Shown here piece after piece: positions 8,433-18,861 of a stretch of DNA of 64,000 nt. A program made the position numbers and the translations under genes. The notes below the pieces were generated by a model, which saw only the letters and a program-made list of their open reading frames with translations, was not told the origin of the DNA and ran no database searches. Position 1 is the first letter of the stretch. Each line of letters starts with the position of its first letter. This stretch comes from Streptomyces koelreuteriae. GTDB lineage: Bacteria > Actinomycetota > Actinomycetes > Streptomycetales > Streptomycetaceae. The DNA is taken from positions 6,262,001 through 6,326,000 of the forward strand of contig NZ_CP075896.1 of the NCBI RefSeq assembly GCF_018604545.1, in the 5' to 3' direction.

Positions 8433-8486
8433 GCTACCTCTTAACGAGCTACCTCGAATCGAGATAGCTCGTACAGAGGTAGCTCG
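8433..8486. promoter_or_regulatory. Iterated operator between padR and the MATE gene
   Basis: Four copies of a GCTACCTC-like half site alternate in orientation: GCTACCTC at 8433, CGAGCTACCTC at 8445-8455, GAGATAGCTCG at 8461-8471 and GAGGTAGCTCG at 8476-8486. The second and fourth are exact 11-bp inverted copies. The middle pair forms a near-perfect palindrome about AAT. Such sites match PadR operators that silence divergent regulator and pump promoters. Confidence 0.7.
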
Positions 8487-8528
8487 TATCGAGGGCCATG
8501 GGGACTCGGGGTCAGGGGGACGGTCACG

Positions 8529-9851
8529 GTGAACGCCCATCGCAAGCAGCTCCTCCTGCTCGCCGGACCCGTCTATCTCTCGCTGCTCGCCTCCGTCGCC
8601 GCGGGGATCATCAACACCGTCTGGGTCGCGCGGCTCGGCAGCCCGGCCGTGGCCGCCGTGGCCGTGGCGACCAACACGGAGAACGTGCTGCTCGGCATCG
8701 CCCTGGTCTTCGGCTCCGGCACGACCGTGCTGGTCGCACACGCCCGGGGCGCCCACGACCCCGTGGCCGTACGGGCGGCCATGCGCGGCGGATGGGCGCT
8801 GTGGGCGCTCGTGACACCCCTGGTGGTGGCGGGCGGACTGCTGGGACGCGAACCGCTGGCCCGGCTGGTGCTGGGCGGCGCCGACAGCGCCGCCCTCCCG
8901 CTCGCCGTCGCCTACTTCACGCTCTCCCTGCCGGGCATGGCCGTCTTCTTCGCCCAGCAACTCGTCGACGGCCTCCTCAAAGGCACCGGCGACACACGCA
9001 CCCCGCTACGGCTCGCCCTGCTCTCCAACGGCCTGATCCTGGCCCTCGACCCGCTCTTCATCCACCTCTACGGCGTCCGGGGCGCCGCGGCCGCCACGGT
9101 GCTGTCCCGGTCCGTGGCGCTCGGGGCGGGACTCCTCGCGGTACGGCGCAACGCGCTGCTGCGCGAGGCACGCGAGGCGGAGACGGGCGAGTCCCTGGCC
9201 GTCTCCCTGCGCCGGACCCTGTCGACCGGCCTGCCCATGTCCGCCGACTTCACCGTGCGGCAGACGGGCGCCCTGGTCCTGGTCGCGATCGTGGCGCGGC
9301 TCGGGGTGACGTCGGTGGCCGCGTACGCGATCGCCTACAAGGTCATGTACGTGGCGACCATGGCCTTCTACGCCGTCCGCCAGGCCGCCGCCATCCACAC
9401 CGCGCACACCCGGGGCGCGGGGGAGGACGAGCGGCGGGCGATCGGGCGGCAGGCCGTGCTCGTCTCCGGCGCCCTGGGCCTCAGCGCGGCCGTGCTGCTG
9501 GCCGCCGGTGCCCCGTGGCTCATGGCCGCCTTCGGGTCCGGGCCCGGGGTCGCGGGCGAGGGTGTGCTGTTTCTGCGCTGCGTCGGGCCCTGTCTGCTGC
9601 TCATGGCCTGTCTCGTCGCGCTCGGCGGGGTCTTCGAGGGCAGCGGGGGCGCCTCGGCGCTGCTGCGGGTGACCGTGCTCGGGACCGCGGTGCAGCTGGC
9701 GCTCGCGTACGGCTTGACGGGGCTCGGGCTGCCGGGGGTGTGTCTCGCGCTGGGGCTCGCGACGGCGGTGCAGTGCGGGCTGGCGGGTGTGCTGTTCCGG
9801 CGGGCCCCGGCTCAGGAGGAGACGGGGGTCTCGCCCGCGCGGGCCGGCTGA
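8529..9851 (+). CDS. MATE family multidrug efflux transporter
   Basis: A 440-residue inner-membrane protein with about 12 hydrophobic helices. It starts at GTG 8529 with N-terminal QLLLLAGPVYLSLLASVAAG, the typical MATE first helix. The two six-helix repeats are recognisable (N-half LIFGSGTTVLVAHARGA-like region, C-half LPMSADFTVRQTGALVLVAI). It should export cationic drugs or metabolites using a Na+ or H+ gradient. It is divergent from padR and its 3' end runs 40 bp into the convergent mannosyltransferase gene. Confidence 0.88.
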   Translation: MNAHRKQLLLLAGPVYLSLLASVAAGIINTVWVARLGSPAVAAVAVATNTENVLLGIALVFGSGTTVLVAHARGAHDPVAVRAAMRGGWALWALVTPLVVAGGLLGREPLARLVLGGADSAALPLAVAYFTLSLPGMAVFFAQQLVDGLLKGTGDTRTPLRLALLSNGLILALDPLFIHLYGVRGAAAATVLSRSVALGAGLLAVRRNALLREAREAETGESLAVSLRRTLSTGLPMSADFTVRQTGALVLVAIVARLGVTSVAAYAIAYKVMYVATMAFYAVRQAAAIHTAHTRGAGEDERRAIGRQAVLVSGALGLSAAVLLAAGAPWLMAAFGSGPGVAGEGVLFLRCVGPCLLLMACLVALGGVFEGSGGASALLRVTVLGTAVQLALAYGLTGLGLPGVCLALGLATAVQCGLAGVLFRRAPAQEETGVSPARAG

Positions 9852-11047
9852 GAGGGCAGGGGAGCGGGGACCGTGCGCGGCACCGTCGCCTTCCACAGGG
9901 CGCGGGCCGCGAGGAGGGTGGCGACGACCAGGAGGCCGTTGCGCAGGAACAGCAGGGTGATGCCGAGGCCGTCGCTGGCCACCACGTTGGCGAAGTAGAG
10001 CGGGAACTCCAGCACCGTCACGAAGCACGCCACCAGGACGAGACCGACCGGCAGCCGCATCCGGCTCCCGGGGAAGCAGAGGCACACCGCGGCCAGCCCG
10101 ACCAGCCACACCATGTACTGCGGGCTGATCACCCGGCTGGTGGTCGTGAACATCAGCACCGCCACGAAGGCCGCGTCGGCGAGCGTGTGCTCCTCGAAGC
10201 GCCGGGCCAGCAGCCGCCACAGCACCAGCCAGCCGAAGGCGGCCCCCGTCAGGAACAGCGCGGCCGTGCTCACCTCGCTCACATACGGCCCGAGGAACTC
10301 GATCGAGCCGTAGTTCAGCCGCACCTCGCCGTTCCAGCCGAAGTGCCGGGCGACATGGAAGACCAGCGCGCCCAGCGACTCCACCTCGGTGCCCCGGTCC
10401 CGCTGGAAGGTCAGGAAGGCGAACCCGCCGGGCATGACCAGGGCGAAGGCGCCCGTCACCGCGAGGCCGGTCACCAGGGCCGACGCCCAGGCGCTCCGGC
10501 GGCGGGCGGCCAGCAGGAGCATCGCGGGCCAGACCTTCAGCAGCGCGCCGAAGGCCGCCAGCGCCCCCATGGTCTTCGGGTGCCGGGCGCCCGCGAGCAG
10601 CGCGGCCATCGCCACGGCCGTGACCATCACGTCGTAGCGCGAGTACACCGTCGGCCCCAGCAGCGGGACGCCCACCACCCACACCCAGGCGCCGCGCAGG
10701 GTCTTGCCGGGCCGCCGTCCGGCGTACATCAGCAGGGCCAGGACGATCAGGTCGGTGACGCAGACCAGGACGAAGAACGCGGTCGCGTAGTGCAGGAAGG
10801 GCAGCAGCGCGGGGGAGAGGATCGCCAGGGCGGCGGCAGGCGGGTACTGCCAGGTGACATCGTTCTGAGGAAACGTTCCGGTGCGCAGTACCTCGTACCA
10901 GCCCTGGTAGATGGCGTGCACGTCGCTCGTCACGTCCGGGCCCGGGAAGACGTACACCTTCATCACGAACAGCAGCAGCGCCAGCCTCGTGAGACACCAG
11001 ACCACCGGCAGCCATGCCAGGGACCGCCTCGCGCCCGTCGTCTTCAC
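9812..11047 (-). CDS. GT87/DUF2029 polyprenol-phosphate-dependent mannosyltransferase-type membrane protein
   Basis: A 411-residue membrane protein with about ten hydrophobic helices. The first extracellular loop has the acidic pattern GPDVTSDVHAIYQGWYEVL and then TWQYPPAAAL, as in GT-C glycosyltransferases of family GT87. Mycobacterial members (PimE and arabinan/mannan enzymes) move mannose or arabinose from a lipid-phosphate donor on the outer face of the membrane. The divergent neighbour is a GT4 mannosyltransferase, which supports a role in mannolipid or wall glycan assembly. The tail overlaps the MATE gene by 40 bp. Confidence 0.8.
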   Translation of the reverse strand: MKTTGARRSLAWLPVVWCLTRLALLLFVMKVYVFPGPDVTSDVHAIYQGWYEVLRTGTFPQNDVTWQYPPAAALAILSPALLPFLHYATAFFVLVCVTDLIVLALLMYAGRRPGKTLRGAWVWVVGVPLLGPTVYSRYDVMVTAVAMAALLAGARHPKTMGALAAFGALLKVWPAMLLLAARRRSAWASALVTGLAVTGAFALVMPGGFAFLTFQRDRGTEVESLGALVFHVARHFGWNGEVRLNYGSIEFLGPYVSEVSTAALFLTGAAFGWLVLWRLLARRFEEHTLADAAFVAVLMFTTTSRVISPQYMVWLVGLAAVCLCFPGSRMRLPVGLVLVACFVTVLEFPLYFANVVASDGLGITLLFLRNGLLVVATLLAARALWKATVPRTVPAPLPSQPARAGETPVSS

Positions 11048-11166
11048 CTGATCCCTGCCCGTCCGCGTGCTCTGTCGATGGGCTCATGATGTCCCGGACA
11101 GCTGTGAGCGTGCCATAAGAGCTGCCCCGCACGGCGCTGAGGGTCGGGTTCGGTAGGGTCGGCGGC

Positions 11167-12309
11167 GTGCGCAAGACCCTGATCGTGACCAACGACTTCC
11201 CGCCCCGGCCCGGTGGCATCCAGGCGTTTCTGCACAACATGGCGCTGCGGCTGGACCCGCAGCAGCTGGTCGTCTACGCGTCGACGTGGAAGCGGAGCCG
11301 GGAGGGCGTCGAGGCGACCGCCGCCTTCGACGCCGAGCAGCCCTTCACCGTCGTACGGGACCGTACGACCATGCTGCTGCCCACGCCCGCCGTCACCCGG
11401 CGTGCCGTCGGGCTGCTGCGGGAGCACGGCTGCGCCTCGGTGTGGTTCGGGGCGGCGGCGCCGCTCGGCCTGATGGCACCGGCGCTGCGCGGCGCGGGCG
11501 CCGAGCGGCTGGTCGCCACCACGCACGGCCACGAGGCCGGCTGGGCCCAGCTGCCCGCGGCCCGGCAGCTGCTGCGCCGGATCGGGGACTCCACGGACAC
11601 GATCACCTACCTGGGCGAGTACACGCGCTCGCGGATCGCCGGCGCGCTGAGCCCCCAGGCCGCCGCGCGCATGGCGCAGCTCCCGCCCGGCGTCGACGAG
11701 AAGACCTTCCACCCGGACTCGGGCGGCGACGAGATCCGGGCCCGGCTCGGGCTGACCGACCGCCCGGTGATCGTGTGCGTGTCCCGGCTGGTGCGGCGCA
11801 AGGGGCAGGACACGCTGATCCGGGCCATGCCCCGGATCCTGGCCGCCGAGCCGGACGCCGTCCTGCTGATCGTCGGGGGCGGCCCGTACGAGGGCGACCT
11901 GCGCAAGCTGGCCCGGGAGACCGGCGTCGCCGCCTCGGTCCGCTTCACCGGCGCCGTGCCCTGGTCCGAGCTGCCCGCGCACTACGGCGCCGGGGACGTC
12001 TTCGCGATGCCCTGCCGGACCCGGCGCGGCGGCCTCGACGTCGAGGGCCTCGGCATCGTCTACCTGGAGGCCTCGGCGACCGGCCTGCCCGTCGTCGCCG
12101 GCGACTCGGGCGGCGCGCCGGACGCGGTCCTCGACGGCGAGACGGGCTGGGTCGTCCGGGGCGGCTCCCCCGAGGAGGCGGCCGAGCGCATCGTCACCCT
12201 CCTGGGAGACGCCGAGCTCCGCCACCGGATGGGGGAGCGGGGCAGGGCGTGGGTCGAGGAGAAGTGGCGCTGGGACTTGCTGGCGGAGAAGCTGCAGACG
12301 CTGCTGTAA
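11167..12309 (+). CDS. GT4 glycosyltransferase, PimB'-like
   Basis: A 380-residue cytoplasmic GT-B enzyme. The N-terminal domain starts MRKTLIVTNDFPPRPGGIQAF, the acceptor-side motif seen in PimB' and PimC-like mannosyltransferases. The C-terminal GT4 nucleotide-sugar domain has VCVSRLVRRKGQDTLI and the GLGIVYLEASATGLPVV donor loop with the E-x7-E pattern. The likely reaction is transfer of mannose from GDP-mannose to a phosphatidylinositol mannoside or similar lipid; substrate specificity is inference. The start is GTG 11167. A copy of an intergenic repeat family follows at 12311. Confidence 0.85.
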   Translation: MRKTLIVTNDFPPRPGGIQAFLHNMALRLDPQQLVVYASTWKRSREGVEATAAFDAEQPFTVVRDRTTMLLPTPAVTRRAVGLLREHGCASVWFGAAAPLGLMAPALRGAGAERLVATTHGHEAGWAQLPAARQLLRRIGDSTDTITYLGEYTRSRIAGALSPQAAARMAQLPPGVDEKTFHPDSGGDEIRARLGLTDRPVIVCVSRLVRRKGQDTLIRAMPRILAAEPDAVLLIVGGGPYEGDLRKLARETGVAASVRFTGAVPWSELPAHYGAGDVFAMPCRTRRGGLDVEGLGIVYLEASATGLPVVAGDSGGAPDAVLDGETGWVVRGGSPEEAAERIVTLLGDAELRHRMGERGRAWVEEKWRWDLLAEKLQTLL

Positions 12310-12310
12310 G

Positions 12311-12396
12311 GCTCTGTGTCGATGTGCGGCTCCGCCGCGTGGGCGCGATCAACCACAACGAACCCGCACCCGCCCACGACGAAAAACGCGCACCCC
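12311..12396 (+). repeat. Intergenic repeat family, copy 1
   Basis: This stretch is a GC-rich element containing GCGGCTCCGCCGCGTGGGC and then an ACCACAACGAACCCGCACCC tail. The same block recurs reverse-complemented at 17532-17609, and its right half recurs at 20402-20475. GCGGCTCCGCCGC is a self-complementary hairpin, so the element may end the upstream transcript. Similar sequences are scattered between genes in many Streptomyces genomes (from memory). Confidence 0.7.
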
Positions 12397-12400
12397 ACTA

Positions 12401-14071
<1,671 letters not shown>

Positions 14072-14084
14072 CGCCGTTCGCGCA

Positions 14085-15881
14085 CTACTTGGCGTAGATC
14101 GCCTCGACCTCGTGCGCGTAGTCCTTCGCCACCACGTTCCGCTTCAGCTTCAGTGAGGGGGTCAGGTGGCCCGACTCCTCCGTGAACTGGGAGGACAGAA
14201 TGCGGAACTTCCGCACCGATTCCGCCTTCGACACCGCGGCGTTGCCGTCGTCGATCGCCGCCTGGATCGCGGCCAGCAGGTCCGGGTCCTCGCACAGCGA
14301 CGCCGCGGTGGCACCCGCCGGCTTGCCGTGGTCCGCGCACCAGCGGCCCAGGAACTCCTCGTCGATGGTGACCAGCGCGCCCACGAACGGCCGCCCGTCG
14401 CCCACCACCATGCACTCCGCCACCAGCGCGTGCGCGCGGATGCGGTCCTCGATCACGGCCGGGGCGACGTTCTTGCCGCCCGCGGTGACGATGATCTCCT
14501 TCTTGCGGCCGGTGATCCTGAGGTAGCCGTCCTCGTCGAGGGTGCCGATGTCACCGGTGTGGAACCAGCCGTCGGCCAGCGCCTCCCCGGTCGCGCCGGG
14601 GTTGTTCCAGTACTCCTTGAACAGGTGCTCGCCGTGCAGCAGCACCTCGCCGTCGTCGGCGATCCGGACCACCGAGCCGGGCAGCGGCTGACCGACCGTG
14701 CCGATCTTCTGCCGGTCCCAGGGGTTGAACGCGGTGGCCGCGCAGGACTCGGTCAGGCCGTAGCCCTCCAGGACCGTGAAGCCGATGCCGCGGAAGAAGT
14801 GGCCGAGGCGCTCGCCCAGCGGGGCGCCGCCGGAGATGGCGTACTCGCCCCGGCCGCCGAGGACCGCGCGCAGCTTGCTGTAGACGAGCTTGTCGAACGT
14901 CTTGTGCTTGATCTTCAGGCCGAAGGACGGGCCCGAGGGGGTGTCCAGCGCCTTGCTGTAGGCGATCGCGGTGTCGGCGGCCTTGTCGAAGATCTTGTCC
15001 TTGCCGTCGGCCTGCGCCTTGGCGCGCGCCGAGTTGTAGACCTTCTCGAAGACGCGCGGCACCCCGAGGATCAGCGTCGGGCGGAACGAGGCCAGCTCGT
15101 CGGTGAGGTTCTTGATGTCCGGGACGCAGCCGAGCTTGATCGGCGCCATCATGGGCGCGATCTGCACCAGCCGCCCGAAGACGTGCGCGAGCGGCAGGAA
15201 GAGGAGCACCGAGCACTCGCCCGTGCGGAAGAGCGGACGCAGCCGCTCCACGATGTTGCCGCACTCGGCGAAGAAGCTGCGGTGGGTGAGCACACAGCCC
15301 TTGGGGCGGCCGGTGGTGCCCGAGGTGTAGACGATGGTCGCCGGGTCGTCGGCCTTGGCGATCGAGCCGCGCTCCTCGACCGTCCGGTCCGTGACGTCCT
15401 GCCCGAGCCGGCCCAGTTCGTCGAGGCCGCCGCCCTCGATCTGCCACACGTGTTTCAGCGCCGGTAGCCGGTCACGCACCGACTCGACGGCGGCCGTGTG
15501 CGCGTCCGACTCCACGATGCACGCGGTGGCGCCCGAGTCACCGAGGATCCACTGCACCTGCTCCGCCGAACTGGTCTCGTACACCGGCACGGTCACCGCG
15601 CCCGCGCTCCAGATCGCGAAGTCCAGCAGCGTCCACTCGTAGCGCGTGCGGGACATCAGCCCGACCCGGTCGCCCGGCTGGACACCGGCGGCGATCAGCC
15701 CCTTCGCGGCCGTGTGCACCTCGGCGAGGAACGCGGTGGCCGTGACGTCCTGCCAGGTGCCGCCGATCTTGCGGGCGATGACGGCGACGTCCGGGTGCTG
15801 CGCGGCGTTTCTGCGGACGATGTCGGTGAGATTTCCGTCCGCAGGGACCTCGTACAAAGCCGGAAGGCTGAACTCGCGCAA
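14085..15881 (-). CDS. Long-chain fatty acid-CoA ligase (AMP-forming)
   Basis: A 598-residue ANL-superfamily enzyme that activates long-chain fatty acids as acyl-AMP and then acyl-CoA. The AMP-binding P-loop is YTSGTTGRPKG. The A5-type motif is EGYGLTESCA, followed by DGWFHTGD and the hinge/lysine region GRKKEIIVTAGGKNV. The start is TTG 15881, supported by GAGGAG at 15890-15895. The stop lies 14 bp from the convergent choA stop. A palindrome at 16102-16119 in the divergent upstream region resembles the operator of the TetR operon at 47.8 kb. Confidence 0.92.
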   Translation of the reverse strand: MREFSLPALYEVPADGNLTDIVRRNAAQHPDVAVIARKIGGTWQDVTATAFLAEVHTAAKGLIAAGVQPGDRVGLMSRTRYEWTLLDFAIWSAGAVTVPVYETSSAEQVQWILGDSGATACIVESDAHTAAVESVRDRLPALKHVWQIEGGGLDELGRLGQDVTDRTVEERGSIAKADDPATIVYTSGTTGRPKGCVLTHRSFFAECGNIVERLRPLFRTGECSVLLFLPLAHVFGRLVQIAPMMAPIKLGCVPDIKNLTDELASFRPTLILGVPRVFEKVYNSARAKAQADGKDKIFDKAADTAIAYSKALDTPSGPSFGLKIKHKTFDKLVYSKLRAVLGGRGEYAISGGAPLGERLGHFFRGIGFTVLEGYGLTESCAATAFNPWDRQKIGTVGQPLPGSVVRIADDGEVLLHGEHLFKEYWNNPGATGEALADGWFHTGDIGTLDEDGYLRITGRKKEIIVTAGGKNVAPAVIEDRIRAHALVAECMVVGDGRPFVGALVTIDEEFLGRWCADHGKPAGATAASLCEDPDLLAAIQAAIDDGNAAVSKAESVRKFRILSSQFTEESGHLTPSLKLKRNVVAKDYAHEVEAIYAK

Positions 15882-16101
15882 GACTGCTGCTCCTCATAGG
15901 GCGCCGGCGCCACGACGTTGTGCTGCGACGGTGTGGTCCAAGGCTCGGGCAGGTACTCAGGCATTCACTTGTTGAAATGCAGAGCACGACTGGACGGCCC
16001 GGACGTTACCCGCCGGTATGGCTTCTGCGACAGGGGGTCCTGTCGAGATGTTCGGTGCGTCACACACTCGGGTATTCCTTCGCGCACAGTAGTCCACGTA
16101 C

Positions 16102-16119
16102 TAACTGACTGACCAGTAA
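16102..16119. promoter_or_regulatory. Palindrome between acyl-CoA ligase and metallophosphoesterase genes
   Basis: TAACTG at 16102-16107 and CAGTAA at 16114-16119 flank ACTGAC, an 18-bp imperfect palindrome of TetR-operator style. Its core, read as ACTGGTCAGT on the minus strand, also occurs at 47769-47782. It sits about 220 bp before the ligase start and 58 bp before the phosphoesterase start, within a 295-bp gap that otherwise shows no gene. Confidence 0.45.
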
Positions 16120-16176
16120 CCGCAGGTAGGACCGCCACTGTTCACAAGGACAGCGCTCGGCCTACCCTTGATCGCC

Positions 16177-16974
16177 ATGGCACCCACACCAGCCGGAAAC
16201 CACAGGACACGCGTGCATGTGGTGAGCGACGTGCACGGCAACGCCCGTGACCTGGCCAGGGCCGGCGAGGGCGCCGACGCCCTGATCTGCCTGGGCGACC
16301 TCGTCCTCTTCCTCGACTACGCCGACCACTCGCGCGGCATCTTCCCCGACCTGTTCGGCGTCGAGAACGCCGACCGCCTCGTGGCCCTGCGCACCGCCCG
16401 CCGCTTCGAGGAGGCGCGGGAACTCGGGGCCCGGCTGTGGGCCGGGGTCGGCGCGGAGCGCGCCTCGGTGATCGAGAAGGCGGTGCGCAGACAGTACGCC
16501 GAGATGTTCGCCGCGTTCCCCACCCCTACGTACGCCACCTACGGCAACGTCGACATGCCGCCGCTGTGGCCCGAGTACGCCGGGCCCGGCACGACCGTCC
16601 TCGACGGCGAGCGCGTCGAGATCGGCGGCCGGGTCTTCGGCTTCGTCGGCGGCGGCCTGCGCACGCCGATGCGGACGCCGTACGAGATCAGCGACGAGGA
16701 GTACGCGGCGAAGATCGAGGCCGTCGGCGAGGTCGACGTGCTCTGCACCCACATCCCGCCCGAGGTTCCCGAGCTGGTCTACGACACCGTCGCCCGCCGC
16801 TTCGAGCGCGGCAGCCGCGCCCTGCTGGACGCCATCCACCGCACCCGGCCCCGGTACGCCCTGTTCGGGCACGTGCACCAGCCCCTCACCCGGCGGATGC
16901 GGATCGGGGCCACCGAGTGCGTGAACGTGGGGCACTTCGCGGCGACCGGGACGCCCTGGGCGCTGGAATGGTGA
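16177..16974 (+). CDS. Calcineurin-type metallophosphoesterase
   Basis: A 265-residue cytoplasmic phosphoesterase with the two-metal signature in order: VVSDVHGNARD, LICLGDLV, YGNVDMP, CTHIPP and GHVHQP. The substrate is not identifiable; relatives act on nucleotides, proteins or nucleic acids. ATG 16177 was preferred over an in-frame TTG at 16168. No ribosome site is visible before either. It is divergent from the acyl-CoA ligase gene and 111 bp upstream of the SRPBCC gene. Confidence 0.85.
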   Translation: MAPTPAGNHRTRVHVVSDVHGNARDLARAGEGADALICLGDLVLFLDYADHSRGIFPDLFGVENADRLVALRTARRFEEARELGARLWAGVGAERASVIEKAVRRQYAEMFAAFPTPTYATYGNVDMPPLWPEYAGPGTTVLDGERVEIGGRVFGFVGGGLRTPMRTPYEISDEEYAAKIEAVGEVDVLCTHIPPEVPELVYDTVARRFERGSRALLDAIHRTRPRYALFGHVHQPLTRRMRIGATECVNVGHFAATGTPWALEW

Positions 16975-17085
16975 GGACGCCCCAGGTCGGGTGAGATCGG
17001 CGGGCCCCGTGCGCGGTAGCCTTCACGCTGCACACACGTGCGCACGACGACGTCTTACCGGCCCGTATCTGGAGGAGCCACGGCG

Positions 17086-17523
17086 ATGGCGGAACACACC
17101 AGCTCGAGCATCACCATCGAGGCAGCCCCGGCCGACGTCATGGCGGTCATCTCCGACTTCGCCCGCTACCCGGACTGGACGGGTGAGGTGAAGGAGGCGG
17201 AGGTCCTCAAGACCGACGAGCAGGGCCGCGCCGAGCAGGTCCGCCTCGTCATGGACGCGGGGGCGATCAAGGACGACCAGGTGCTCGGGTACACCTGGAC
17301 CGGCGAGAACGAGGTGTCCTGGACGCTGGTCAAGTCCCAGATGCTGCGGTCTCTGGACGGCTCGTACATCCTCAAGCCGGCCGGGGCGGGGGGTACGGAG
17401 GTCACGTACGTGCTGACCGTGGACGTCAAGATCCCGATGCTGGGGATGATCAAGCGGAAGGCCGAGAAGGTCATCATCGACCGGGCGTTGGCCGGGTTGA
17501 AGAAGCGCGTTGAGTCGGCGTAG
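17086..17523 (+). CDS. SRPBCC (START-like) small-ligand binding protein
   Basis: A 145-residue helix-grip fold protein of the polyketide cyclase/dehydrase and lipid transport type. The N-terminal strand-helix SSSITIEAAPADVMAVISDF is followed by YPDWTGEVKEAEV, and the long C-terminal helix is KAEKVIIDRALAGLKKRV. The usual role is binding a hydrophobic ligand; no pathway is indicated by neighbours. The start is ATG 17086, 6-10 nt after GGAGGAG. An earlier in-frame ATG at 17038 lacks a ribosome site. Confidence 0.85.
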   Translation: MAEHTSSSITIEAAPADVMAVISDFARYPDWTGEVKEAEVLKTDEQGRAEQVRLVMDAGAIKDDQVLGYTWTGENEVSWTLVKSQMLRSLDGSYILKPAGAGGTEVTYVLTVDVKIPMLGMIKRKAEKVIIDRALAGLKKRVESA

Positions 17524-17531
17524 CTGATTGA

Positions 17532-17609
17532 CCGGGTGCCGGTGCGCTGTGGTTGCTCGCGCCCACGCGGCGGAGCCGCATGTTCAACACAGCCCCGCGC
17601 CCCTTAGGG
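17532..17609 (-). repeat. Intergenic repeat family, copy 2 (reverse orientation)
   Basis: Read on the minus strand this matches copy 1 closely through TGCGGCTCCGCCGCGTGGGC and the following GCGAGCAACCAC, with scattered changes on either side. It begins 8 bp after the SRPBCC stop and fills most of the gap before the ArsA-like gene. Confidence 0.7.
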
Positions 17610-17634
17610 GGCGACTCGGTTACCGTTCCTTCCC

Positions 17635-18804
17635 ATGCGCACCATCCTGATCATGGGCCCCGGCGGTAGCGGGCGTACCACGCTCGCCGCTGCCACCGCG
17701 GTCACCGCCGCCCGCGCGGGCACCCGCACCCTCGTCCTCAGCGCCGACCGCACCGACACCCTCGGTGCCGCGCTGGGGATCGGCACGGGCCCCACCCCCG
17801 TCGAAGCCGCGCCACGCCTCACCGCCTGGCGGCCCGACCCCGCCCAGGACTTCCGCAAGGACCTCACCGCCCTTCAGGACCGTGCCTCCTCCGCCCTGGA
17901 TCTCCTCGGCGCCTCCCGGCTTGACCCCGAGGAACTCACGCCGCTGCCCGGCGCGGAGGAACTCGCCCTGCTGCGGGCCCTGCGTGACGCCGCACTGTCG
18001 GAGTCGTACGACCTCCTCGTCGTCGACCTGCCGCCGACGCCGCAGGCCCTCGCCCTTCTCGCCCTGCCCGAGGAACTGCGCCGCTATCTGCGCCGGCTGC
18101 TGCCGCCGGAACGGCAGGCCGCCCGGGCCCTGCGCCCCGTGCTGGGACGGCTCGCCGGCGTGCCCATGCCCGCCGAGTGGCTGTACGAGACGGCGGGCCG
18201 CTGGGATCTGGAGCTGGCGGCCGTGGAGGCGGTCGTCGCCGACCGCGACACCGTCGTACGGCTGGTCGCCGAGCCCGGCCCGGCCGGTGCCGACGCCGTC
18301 CGCGGCGCCGGCCTGGGTCTCGCCCTGCGCGGTCTGCGCACCGACGTCGTGGTCGCCAATCGCGTCCTGCCCGAGGCGTCCCCGGACACCTGGCTCGCCG
18401 GGCCGGTCGCCCAGCAGCGCAAGACACTGGAGGAGTGGCGGGAGGCGTACGACGTGCGCACCGTCACCCATCTCGGACACGACCCGCGCGGCACCGACGA
18501 CCTCACCGCCCTCGCGGCGCCCGGCGCCGAGCCCACCGGCGCCCCGGCCGAATGGCCCGTGACCGACCGGCTCGGCGAGGACGGTGTGCTCGTCTGGCAC
18601 ATCCCGCTGCCCGGCGCCATACGCGAGGAACTGGACCTCGTCCGGCGAGGCGACGAACTGGTCGTCACCGCGGGGCGGTTCCGCCGTATCGTCCCGCTGC
18701 CCTCCGCGCTGCGCCGCTGCACCGTCGACGGGGCCGCTCTGCGCGAGGGCGAGCTGCGCATCCGCTTCGCACCCGACCCGAAACTGTGGCCGAAGGCCCG
18801 GTGA
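17635..18804 (+). CDS. ArsA/Get3-like P-loop protein with altered Walker A
   Basis: A 389-residue protein with the fold signature of ArsA-type ATPases: P-loop near the N-terminus, the switch region LLVVDLPPTPQAL, an AEPGPAGADAV segment, and a C-terminal small beta domain as in bacterial ArsA homologues. The P-loop is GPGGSGRTT: both lysines of the deviant Walker A GKGGVGKT are replaced (Pro and Arg). Nucleotide hydrolysis may therefore be weak or absent. The start is ATG 17635. No arsenic genes are nearby, so the arsA name would mislead. It is 57 bp upstream of the DUF5304 gene, and glkA follows. Confidence 0.8.
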   Translation: MRTILIMGPGGSGRTTLAAATAVTAARAGTRTLVLSADRTDTLGAALGIGTGPTPVEAAPRLTAWRPDPAQDFRKDLTALQDRASSALDLLGASRLDPEELTPLPGAEELALLRALRDAALSESYDLLVVDLPPTPQALALLALPEELRRYLRRLLPPERQAARALRPVLGRLAGVPMPAEWLYETAGRWDLELAAVEAVVADRDTVVRLVAEPGPAGADAVRGAGLGLALRGLRTDVVVANRVLPEASPDTWLAGPVAQQRKTLEEWREAYDVRTVTHLGHDPRGTDDLTALAAPGAEPTGAPAEWPVTDRLGEDGVLVWHIPLPGAIREELDLVRRGDELVVTAGRFRRIVPLPSALRRCTVDGAALREGELRIRFAPDPKLWPKAR

Positions 18805-18861
18805 GCGCGGTACGCCCGTTCGGGTAACGTCGTAGGGACGAACCGTAGTCAGGAGTCCGTC

